This document shows positions 1-5,646 of a DNA stretch of 10,822 nt, piece after piece. The notes beneath the pieces are model-generated. The model did not search any database. It was not told the DNA's origin and saw only the letters and a list, made by a program, of their open reading frames with translations. Within the stretch, counting starts at the first letter, position 1. Each line of letters starts with the position of its first letter. The stretch covers positions 1-10,822 of the forward strand of contig CANBFZ010000032.1 in NCBI GenBank assembly GCA_947367725.1. The letters run 5' to 3'. The DNA comes from an uncultured Eubacterium sp. (GTDB taxonomy: Bacteria; Bacillota; Clostridia; Peptostreptococcales; Anaerovoracaceae). A program made the position numbers and the translations under genes.

Positions 1-873
1 AGCTCCTTTTGCGAAAGGAAACTGTATATATTTTAAAATACGAGTATGATCACCAAACACAATTATCGGATATCCCATGTCAACTATAGCCTCAGGATCA
101 TTTGTATATCCTGCAATAAAATCACGACTTTGGTCAATGATTGGGATCGTACCTTCCTGCAAGTACTCTGCTGTTTTTACTTGTTTTGAACGGACAACTT
201 TTCTAAGCAAATCACCAATGAGTTCTTTCTTCCACCCCTCCGGCACACCATCAACAATCTCCACATCTTCATATCCCGGAAAACGCAAATCTACGAACCA
301 TTCTTTATAAAGACGCTGTGCGGCTTCTTCAAGGAGTTTGATTTGCTTTTGATTGTTTTCAATTAAATTGTCATACGTTGACAAAATTTCTGCTATTCTC
401 CTTTGACTATCAATATCAGGAATCACTGCCTCATAGGCAGATAATCTACCTTGGCTAAGATTTTGAATATTGGCACCTATAGCAGTACCTGACATTGCTT
501 TACGAAATGCTTGATTTTTAAAATGATACGTCCAAAAAACTGGATCATTTTTTGTAGTATCCTTCAATCGTGCTCTTATGCAAAAGCCTGAATATGTAAC
601 TTTGTCTGGAAGATCTTTTATAAGCATGCATCGACCAATCAACTCTTTATTTCCATTAGAACGAACAAATATAATATCTCCGTTATGCAGTAAATCACTT
701 TCTCTAACTACATCGTCTTTAATTTCTTCAAGTGAATCATATTCAGGAGAAAATCTGTTTCCAAAATTAGAAACACTTATAAGTTTTATCCCTTTTGCAT
801 AAGCCTCTTTACCAAAATTTATTCCATTACTAAATTCTGCAACATTACCTAATTTTACCTTATCCCAGCTCAT
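1..873 (-). CDS. hsdS: Type I restriction enzyme specificity subunit HsdS (3' end cut by window edge)
   Basis: This is the DNA-recognition subunit of a type I restriction-modification complex; it tells HsdM and HsdR which bipartite sequence to bind. I translated 291 codons from the ATG at 873 to the window edge with no stop. Residues 1-150 form target-recognition domain 1. Residues about 152-200 are the conserved helical spacer (IPDIDSQRRIAEILSTYDNL onwards, then the EWFVDLRFPGYE block). Domain 2 starts at PEGWK (about 211) and is cut near residue 291; complete HsdS proteins are usually about 380-450 residues. The start overlaps the hsdM stop as ATGA (870-873), with GGAG in the hsdM end as ribosome binding site, so translation is probably coupled to hsdM. 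The gene is visibly AT-rich compared with the peptidase operon. The family is clear; the recognised sequence cannot be read from this. Confidence 0.95.
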   Translation of the reverse strand, partial: MSWDKVKLGNVAEFSNGINFGKEAYAKGIKLISVSNFGNRFSPEYDSLEEIKDDVVRESDLLHNGDIIFVRSNGNKELIGRCMLIKDLPDKVTYSGFCIRARLKDTTKNDPVFWTYHFKNQAFRKAMSGTAIGANIQNLSQGRLSAYEAVIPDIDSQRRIAEILSTYDNLIENNQKQIKLLEEAAQRLYKEWFVDLRFPGYEDVEIVDGVPEGWKKELIGDLLRKVVRSKQVKTAEYLQEGTIPIIDQSRDFIAGYTNDPEAIVDMGYPIIVFGDHTRILKYIQFPFAKGA

Positions 874-2720
874 ACCCCCATCTCCTTCATATTCTTAGAG
901 ATGGTATCCATCAACTCATTAGATTCCGCCTGCAGAGATAAAAGTTCTCGATGAATCTCTGCCATACGTTCTTCAAAATTCACTCCATCATCTTCTACAG
1001 GTGCAACGCCAACATAGGCTCCCGGTGTCAGAGACCAGCCTTTTTCTTCAATGCTAATTCCATCTTTATCTTCACCCTTAGCAGCATCTGTTGTATAAGC
1101 CACCTTGCAAAGACCAAGAATATTTTTATATTCACCATCGCCAAATTTTTCATACAGCCAGTTTGCTTCCTTTGCAACAGTGACTTCTTCATTCTTACTG
1201 GCAATCATTTCGTCATATTCAGCCTGAATACGTTTTTTATCGCCTCGCCCTGCATGTTCAACTTCCATTTTTGAGCGCTTCTGCAGGTCTTTCAACTCAT
1301 CTTTCAACTGATGAAGAATATTTTCAAAATTGCCATTTCCTAATATAGTTCTATATTCATCCAGTAATGCTGTGTATTTTTCTGTTTCACCACGATAAAG
1401 CCATACAATGGCATTTAAATTTTTAAGCTGCCATTCTGACCATTCATTCAAGGTACGGTCAACGACTGTGTAATAGTTTCTGGCGTCAATAAACAGAGCT
1501 TTATCCTTGATTGCTTCGTTTTTATTTTTATCAAAGAACCACAGAGAGCAAGGCAGAGATTTTGTGTAGAAGAAGTTATTTCCCACGCTAATCATTACAT
1601 CTACATGGCCTGTTTCTACTAATTCCCGACGAATATCTTTGTCTTTGCCCTGCCCGTCCGTTGCAGACGAAGCCATAACAAAACCGGCACGTCCTTTTTC
1701 GTTCAAATAGCTGTAGAAGTAAGAAATCCACAAATAGTTTCCGTTTCCCACTTCTTTATTTTTATTAACACTTGGCATACCAAAGGGCAGACGTTTTGCA
1801 CTTTCACAAGACTCTGCTTTCACTTTGTCCACATTAAAGGGCGGATTTGCCATTACATAGTCACAGCAGCCGTCAAGGTTGTGAGCATCGTGATAGAAAC
1901 TGTTCGCTTCATCTCCCGATTTAATAACTCCGGTAAGACCGTGAACAGCCATATTCATCAAGCACAGCTGCGCATTATATTCCACTTTTTCCTGTCCATA
2001 AAATGTCATTGCACTATTTGCATTCATACCGGACTGATTCACGAAGTCGCCGGACTGAATGAACATACCGCCTGAACCACAAGCAGGATCAAGCAAAATA
2101 CCGCTTTTTGGTTCGATAATATTTACAATCATTTTTACCAAAGATTTTGGTGTAAAGAAGACACCATCATCAGATGCAATATTTTTAGCAAATTTGTTAA
2201 GGAAATATTCATAGATACGCCCAATAATATCGCCGCCTACTTCGTCAAGTGCACTGTTGTTAAAAATACGAAGTAGCTCTGATAAAAGCTCGTCCGAAAA
2301 ATCAGTATAACTTTTAGGCAATACACCTGTAAGCTGTTCGCTTTGTTCTTCTATCAGGGCCATTGCGTTATTCACTACTTCACCAAGGCTGGTCATTGTC
2401 TGTCCGTCACGATTCACTAACTCTGCAGATGCAAGATCGTCCGGAAGATTTAATAAATAATCGTACTGTGCTTCTTTTGGAAGAAACAGTGCACTTTTTG
2501 CTGCAAAGTCACTTGCTTCTACCGGCATTACTCTGCCGCCACGAGACGGACGATTTTTAAGAATTTCCGCCTCTGCCATTTTAAAGCGGCTGTATGCATA
2601 ACGCAGAAAAATCAAGCCAAGTACCGGCATACAGTACTGGTTGGATGTTAGCTTTGAACCTGCACGAAGCAGGTCAGCTGATTCCCATAATTCTGCTTCT
2701 AATTTACGAATGTTAATCAT
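870..2720 (-). CDS. hsdM: Type I restriction-modification DNA methyltransferase subunit HsdM
   Basis: The 616-residue protein is the adenine-N6 methyltransferase subunit that uses S-adenosylmethionine to protect host DNA and forms the HsdM2-HsdS core. An N-terminal HsdM helical domain occupies about residues 1-150. The methyltransferase domain carries the SAM-binding motif I DPACGSGGMF at 211-220 and the catalytic motif IV NPPF at 292-295. A charged, coiled-coil-prone stretch lies around 455-520, and a C-terminal helix (EERMAEIHRELLSLQAESNE) probably contacts HsdS. GAGGAAGAG lies just upstream of the ATG. hsdS overlaps its last four bases. Fic lies 124 bases upstream, across a segment with two inverted repeats, so hsdM may be controlled separately from fic. 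Both key motifs are intact, so the enzyme is probably active. Confidence 0.97.
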   Translation of the reverse strand: MINIRKLEAELWESADLLRAGSKLTSNQYCMPVLGLIFLRYAYSRFKMAEAEILKNRPSRGGRVMPVEASDFAAKSALFLPKEAQYDYLLNLPDDLASAELVNRDGQTMTSLGEVVNNAMALIEEQSEQLTGVLPKSYTDFSDELLSELLRIFNNSALDEVGGDIIGRIYEYFLNKFAKNIASDDGVFFTPKSLVKMIVNIIEPKSGILLDPACGSGGMFIQSGDFVNQSGMNANSAMTFYGQEKVEYNAQLCLMNMAVHGLTGVIKSGDEANSFYHDAHNLDGCCDYVMANPPFNVDKVKAESCESAKRLPFGMPSVNKNKEVGNGNYLWISYFYSYLNEKGRAGFVMASSATDGQGKDKDIRRELVETGHVDVMISVGNNFFYTKSLPCSLWFFDKNKNEAIKDKALFIDARNYYTVVDRTLNEWSEWQLKNLNAIVWLYRGETEKYTALLDEYRTILGNGNFENILHQLKDELKDLQKRSKMEVEHAGRGDKKRIQAEYDEMIASKNEEVTVAKEANWLYEKFGDGEYKNILGLCKVAYTTDAAKGEDKDGISIEEKGWSLTPGAYVGVAPVEDDGVNFEERMAEIHRELLSLQAESNELMDTISKNMKEMGV

Positions 2721-2765
2721 TGTCTCTTCCTCATTTTTATTTATTCTACGCCTTCAATATCTTTC

Positions 2766-2798
2766 AAAGGGCAAATCAAAATACAAACCTTGCCCTTT
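2766..2798. promoter_or_regulatory. Inverted repeat in the hsdM leader region
   Basis: Perfect 9-base arms, AAAGGGCAA at 2766-2774 and TTGCCCTTT at 2790-2798, are separated by 15 bases and lie 46-78 bases upstream of the hsdM ATG. On the minus strand the arm is followed by GAAAGATATTG rather than a U-run, so it does not look like an intrinsic terminator. It could be a leader-RNA hairpin or a protein-binding site. No convincing sigma-A promoter was found in this gap, so which side of the transcription start it lies on is unknown. Confidence 0.5.
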
Positions 2799-2809
2799 AA
2801 AGTCTTTCT

Positions 2810-2830
2810 AAAGTGTCAATTTGACACTTT
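2810..2830. promoter_or_regulatory. Perfect 21-base palindrome between fic and hsdM, candidate operator
   Basis: The arms AAAGTGTCAA (2810-2819) and TTGACACTTT (2821-2830) are perfectly complementary around a single central T. The site lies 14 bases beyond the fic stop codon and 90 bases upstream of the hsdM start. The one-base centre is too small for an RNA hairpin loop without opening several pairs, and no U-run follows on either strand. A dimeric repressor operator is therefore more likely than a terminator. The likeliest local DNA binder is the helix-turn-helix of the adjacent Fic protein, but that is inference. Confidence 0.55.
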
Positions 2831-2844
2831 GGAAATCTGTTTCC

Positions 2845-3735
2845 CTAATATCCAATCTGAAAATACTCCAAATACCCTTTATACTTATCCTGTGCCGCCA
2901 GGCAAGTATCCGCCAAATACCCTTTTTCGCCGTCCCATTGCTTCAATCCGCGATAATAGAACAACTTCAGATTATCCTCGATGATAAACGGCACAATATT
3001 ATATTTCAGGCACTCTTTAAACATAATCAGCCTGCCCACACGACCGTTGCCGTCCTGAAAGGGGTGAATCCGTTCAAACTTTACATGAAAATCCAGAATA
3101 TCCGCAAGAGTCTTTTCTTCCTTGCCGTTGTACTCTGTAAGCAACGCTTTCATTTTGCCTGCAACTTCTTCCGGAAGTGCGGTGTCCATACCGCCAACCT
3201 GATTGGGCAATTTCTTATACGCACCAACCGCAAACCAATCTTTTCTGCAATCGCTGGTGCCATTCTTCAGAATTAAATGCAATTCTTTGATAAACCTCTC
3301 GGTCAACGCCGTTTTTGCGTTGTCAATAATCATATCAACACAGCGAAAATGATTAGCCGTTTCAACCACATCGTCCACATTGAAGACTTCATTCTCTGCA
3401 CCAATTGTATTGGTTTCAAAGATATACCTGGTCTGATCGTGCGTTAGACGACTGCCTTCCATATGATTGGAATTATAGGTTAGGTCAATCTGTGTTTTGT
3501 GATAAATGCCGCCGGTATACTGATTTGTCTTTTCTTCCCGTAAAATATCCAGTAAAGTCACCGGTCTTGCTTTTCGCTTGTTGGAACGCTCCGGTTTTTC
3601 CGCATTCTTCGGAATATTCCAGGTCTTGCCGGTCAAAAAAGCCCCGCTCACACGTCCCTTCGCGCAGTAATTTCTTACACTGCGTTCTGAAAGATTCCAC
3701 TTCCTTGCCGTTTCAGTAACTGAAAGGTATCCCAT
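2845..3735 (-). CDS. Fic-family protein with N-terminal excisionase/MerR-like HTH
   Basis: Fic domains usually transfer AMP from ATP to a hydroxyl on a target protein. The 296-residue product starts with an HTH_17-like DNA-binding segment (about 1-45: YLSVTETARKWNLSERSVRN, then a GKTWNIPKNAEKP block). The Fic domain follows, with the full catalytic motif HPFQDGNGRVGR at 224-235. An inhibitory-helix motif of the (S/T)xxxE(G/N) type is present before the Fic core (S89, E93, G94), which in class II Fic proteins blocks ATP positioning, so the protein is probably auto-inhibited. I chose the ATG at 3735 because GGAGG lies 7 bases before it; an upstream in-frame ATG at 3774 has no comparable site. 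Fic genes are often embedded in restriction-modification loci, and this one lies just upstream of hsdM. Its target is unknown. Confidence 0.92.
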   Translation of the reverse strand: MGYLSVTETARKWNLSERSVRNYCAKGRVSGAFLTGKTWNIPKNAEKPERSNKRKARPVTLLDILREEKTNQYTGGIYHKTQIDLTYNSNHMEGSRLTHDQTRYIFETNTIGAENEVFNVDDVVETANHFRCVDMIIDNAKTALTERFIKELHLILKNGTSDCRKDWFAVGAYKKLPNQVGGMDTALPEEVAGKMKALLTEYNGKEEKTLADILDFHVKFERIHPFQDGNGRVGRLIMFKECLKYNIVPFIIEDNLKLFYYRGLKQWDGEKGYLADTCLAAQDKYKGYLEYFQIGY

Positions 3736-3787
3736 CAGCTTTCCTCCATTATAAATCGAATCCAAATCCTGCACTAAATTACCGTAT

Positions 3788-3796
3788 AGTATATCA
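3788..3796 (-). promoter_or_regulatory. Extended -10 promoter for fic
   Basis: The minus strand reads TGATATACT (TATACT with the TGn extension), 53 bases upstream of the chosen fic start. No good -35 box is present at 17 bases, which fits an extended -10 promoter. The placement supports the ATG at 3735 as the start. The promoter may also drive hsdMS if there is read-through. Confidence 0.5.
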
Positions 3797-3908
3797 CATT
3801 ATCGGCAATATATCTATCTCTTTCTACTTTAAATTCGCTTTTTTGCCGTCAGGTTTGCTGCCAGTAGAATATTTTTTGCTGTTCCCAACGAACAATCCAA
3901 TACAATAA

Positions 3909-3932
3909 GCCGGACAAGTTTTATCGTCCGGC
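3909..3932 (-). terminator. Weak intrinsic terminator hairpin after the HD-domain gene
   Basis: GCCGGAC (3909-3915) and GTCCGGC (3926-3932) form a GC-rich 7-bp stem with a 10-base loop, starting 16 bases past the HD gene stop. On the minus strand it is followed by TTATTGTATT, an interrupted U-rich tract. It is a plausible but imperfect terminator separating this gene from fic. The rest of the 3736-3947 gap holds the fic promoter and nothing else recognised. Confidence 0.55.
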
Positions 3933-3947
3933 ATCAGACAGAATTTT

Positions 3948-4439
3948 TTACTCCCCAAGATACATATGCGCCAGCAGTCTCTTCCCTGTCTCTGTCCGCG
4001 CTACTTTCTCATAAAAAGTTTTTACCTGCTCTCCCGACATCTGAGACTCCGCCGCATTAACTAGAAAATCTGCTTCGACCAGAATTTGATAGTCCTGTCC
4101 CTCTATCTCCGACAGCGTGTGGTGGTGTGTTACCAGATAAATCACACGCGCAAGGACTTTTTCCGGCAAATCAAATGCAGAAAGAAACGGACGAAGCAGC
4201 GCTTCACTTTCCGCTTCCTGATGGGCGCCGCTCGTATTACCGTACTTTTCTCTGCAAAGCGGGCAGGCAATATCATGGACAATCGCGGCAATTTCCAGCG
4301 TTTCTAACGTACTCGCGTCCAGTTCCTCCAGCGCCCCGATAAGTCTGGCGTAGCTGTGCACTTTCAAAAAATGCTCGATGTCATGTACGTTTCCCTCATA
4401 AAAGCCTATCATCTTCTGTATCATTTGAAATTTCTGCAT
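3948..4439 (-). CDS. HD-domain metal-dependent phosphohydrolase-like protein
   Basis: The 163-residue protein belongs to the HD superfamily, whose members use one or two metal ions to hydrolyse phosphoester bonds, often in nucleotides or signalling nucleotides. The metal-binding pattern is complete: H28 (KVHSYA), H55-D56 (IVHDIACP), a histidine cluster at 105-107 (THHHT) and D124 (VEADFLV). The length fits the small stand-alone HD proteins of Firmicutes, and there is no signal peptide or membrane segment, so it is cytosolic. GGGAGG lies 9 bases before the ATG. The gene has its own consensus promoter and sits between two terminators, so it appears to be a single-gene unit. The substrate is not identifiable; these proteins are often annotated only as HD-domain proteins. 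Confidence 0.9.
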   Translation of the reverse strand: MQKFQMIQKMIGFYEGNVHDIEHFLKVHSYARLIGALEELDASTLETLEIAAIVHDIACPLCREKYGNTSGAHQEAESEALLRPFLSAFDLPEKVLARVIYLVTHHHTLSEIEGQDYQILVEADFLVNAAESQMSGEQVKTFYEKVARTETGKRLLAHMYLGE

Positions 4440-4500
4440 TGATCTAAACCTCCCGCCGTAAAACCTTTCCTTTGGCGCGCTTTACCGGCAAATTATCTTT

Positions 4501-4528
4501 ATTATACAACAAAATTTTGTTTTTTCAA
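4501..4528 (-). promoter_or_regulatory. Consensus sigma-A promoter of the HD-domain gene
   Basis: The minus strand has TTGAAA (4523-4528) and a perfect TATAAT (4501-4506) with a 16-base spacer, 62 bases upstream of the HD gene start. It lies just after the terminator of the XRE gene, so the two genes are probably transcribed separately. This is the best-matching promoter seen in the window. Confidence 0.8.
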
Positions 4529-4557
4529 TAATGGCTTTCTCCCACACTGCGGCAAAC

Positions 4558-4591
4558 AAAAAGCGTGCAGAGAAGTTCCATCTCTACACGC
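4558..4591 (-). terminator. Strong intrinsic terminator of the XRE-desulfoferrodoxin gene
   Basis: On the minus strand, GCGTGTAGAGA and TCTCTGCACGC pair over 11 positions with one U-G wobble around a 7-base loop, followed directly by TTTTTGTTTG. Plus-strand arms are 4581-4591 and 4563-4573, and the U-run is 4558-4562. The stop codon TAG of the gene (4584-4586) lies inside the upstream arm, so the stem uses the last coding bases. Confidence 0.88.
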
Positions 4592-5192
4592 GCACGCGAT
4601 ACAATCCATGCTGATTACAATATGCCACAATCAGACCATGCCCTCTCCCCAGAAAATCCGCTTCCGCGTTTCCTTCCGGATACAGCTTTTTCATCTCAAA
4701 GTGCCCGTCTGTAATGTATGCGATAAAAGAAATATAATGCTCTTTTGTCATCGGATGGGAGAGTTTCACATAATGCCTGGAATCGGTGTACATGACTTCC
4801 AGCTTGTGCATCGCATCTTCCTGCTCCACCTCTACCCCTGCTTCTGTTTCAGGTTCCGCTTCTGGCAGGGTAATCCCGCAGCAGCTGATGACTGCCGCGC
4901 CTGTGGCGTGAACTACATTGCCGCACACAGGACATACATAGAATTTTGACCGTTTCAAGTTGCACGCCACATTTTCATTGATTCTGTAATCGCCGTTCAT
5001 CAGTTCAATCACTGATACGCCAAGGGACTTAGCTAAGGGTTCAATCAGAGAAATATCGGGAAGTCCCCGCGCCGTTTCCCATTTTGAAACCGCCTTGCTG
5101 CTGACGCCCAGTTTTTCTGCCAATTCACTCTGGGTAATCCGCTTTTCTTCGCGCAGTCGCTTGATAGACCGCGCCGTAATATAAGTATCCAT
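4584..5192 (-). CDS. XRE-family HTH regulator fused to a desulfoferrodoxin / superoxide reductase-like module
   Basis: The 202-residue protein has an XRE/Cro helix-turn-helix at about 7-65 (TQSELAEKLGVSSKAVSKWE). A desulforedoxin-type iron site follows, with C87, C90, C104 and C105 (CPVCGN, then SCCG). An acidic linker leads into a neelaredoxin-like domain with H129, H146, H152, C192 and H195 (HPMTKEH and YCNQHG), the His4-Cys ligand set of the superoxide reductase centre. Positions were assigned from the known Dfx pattern, not an alignment. The Glu-Lys dipeptide that normally precedes the first histidine ligand reads Ala-Met here, so catalysis may be weakened and a sensor role is attractive. 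GAGGTG lies 7 bases before the ATG. Inference: an iron-based redox, superoxide or NO-responsive transcription factor in the cytosol of an anaerobe. It could instead keep some scavenging activity. Confidence 0.9.
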   Translation of the reverse strand: MDTYITARSIKRLREEKRITQSELAEKLGVSSKAVSKWETARGLPDISLIEPLAKSLGVSVIELMNGDYRINENVACNLKRSKFYVCPVCGNVVHATGAAVISCCGITLPEAEPETEAGVEVEQEDAMHKLEVMYTDSRHYVKLSHPMTKEHYISFIAYITDGHFEMKKLYPEGNAEADFLGRGHGLIVAYCNQHGLYRVRV

Positions 5193-5220
5193 GTTTATTC
5201 ACCTCATTCCTATTTTTCAT

Positions 5221-5229
5221 CTTATATCA
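5221..5229 (-). promoter_or_regulatory. Extended -10 promoter for the XRE-desulfoferrodoxin gene
   Basis: The minus strand reads TGATATAAG, 28 bases upstream of the start codon, and no clear -35 box was found. It lies between the gene and the half-site array, whose nearest half-site (5291) begins about 60 bases further upstream. Next to it a small inverted repeat, CTACGC-T-GCGTAG (5262-5274), may be a further control element. Confidence 0.45.
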
Positions 5230-5290
5230 TGAGGATAGCATACCTTCTCGCAGGAAACAACCTACGCTGCGTAGAAGCGGAGACTCGTGG

Positions 5291-5605
5291 GTTGTGCATA
5301 TCTTAGTTTTTACAGGTTATTTGCATAACAATGAAATGGGGTAGTTGTGCAAATTCACTATTACCGCAGTTCTTTTGCACAACAGTCACAACAATTTTAT
5401 GCTGATTACAAGAAAAAGTTGTGCATAGCAAATGAGATCAGCTGCTTTGTGCACAACTTTTTTCAACTTGTATGAAGTGATTCGTCTCCAGCCACCTTAA
5501 AATCGGCCAAATGTTGTGCAGTGTAGGGGCTTTCACTGCTTGTTTGCACAACTCATGAAAGACTCAGTTTTGCATTTCTCTATCATATCATCAGTTTTGC
5601 ACAAC
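5291..5605. repeat. Phased array of ten alternating GTTGTGCA / TGCACAAC half-sites (five inverted pairs)
   Basis: Eight exact and two one-mismatch copies of an octamer begin at 5291(+), 5322(-, TGCATAAC), 5344(+), 5376(-), 5418(+), 5450(-), 5513(+), 5545(-), 5567(+, GTTTTGCA) and 5598(-). They form five inverted pairs, each 39-40 bases long with 23-24 bases between arms. Successive starts are 31, 22, 32, 42, 32, 63, 32, 22 and 31 apart. This list is a near palindrome, and all ten sites fall close to multiples of 10.6 bp. The two imperfect copies are mirror partners and both differ at octamer position 4. The intervening sequences are unrelated, so this is not a simple duplication. The array fills most of the 5193-5646 gap, where no credible gene was seen. 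It is either an operator for a multimeric DNA-binding protein or a set of RNA hairpins; the phasing favours DNA binding. Confidence 0.85.
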
Positions 5606-5646
5606 AATGATAGGAAAAGGCCTGCGGGCTATCCCATAGAGCCCCC

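Noticed and set aside
77..802. Plus-strand small reading frames at the left edge
   Set aside because: They are antisense to hsdS, which translates without a stop from 873 to the window edge with clear family motifs.
2821..3276. Plus-strand 151-residue reading frame
   Set aside because: It is antisense to the Fic gene and explained by it; no ribosome site or domain.
5291..5605. CRISPR array
   Set aside because: The repeated unit is only 8 bases, alternates in orientation, and has unequal spacing; no cas genes are nearby.
5291..5605. DnaA-box cluster or replication origin
   Set aside because: Two right-hand copies (TTTTGCACA at 5373 and 5595) fit the relaxed TTWTNCACA box. Most copies do not, and the conserved core extends to AAC beyond the box. 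No dnaA, dnaN or rep gene is present.
5291..5605. Integron attC sites
   Set aside because: The arms do not fit the RYYYAAC / GTTRRRY core pattern, and there are no cassettes or an integrase.
5626..5644. Terminator hairpin after the EamA gene
   Set aside because: The stem is only 5 bp (GGGCT / AGCCC) with a 9-base loop, and the following U-run (TTTT) is separated from it by several bases; too weak to call.
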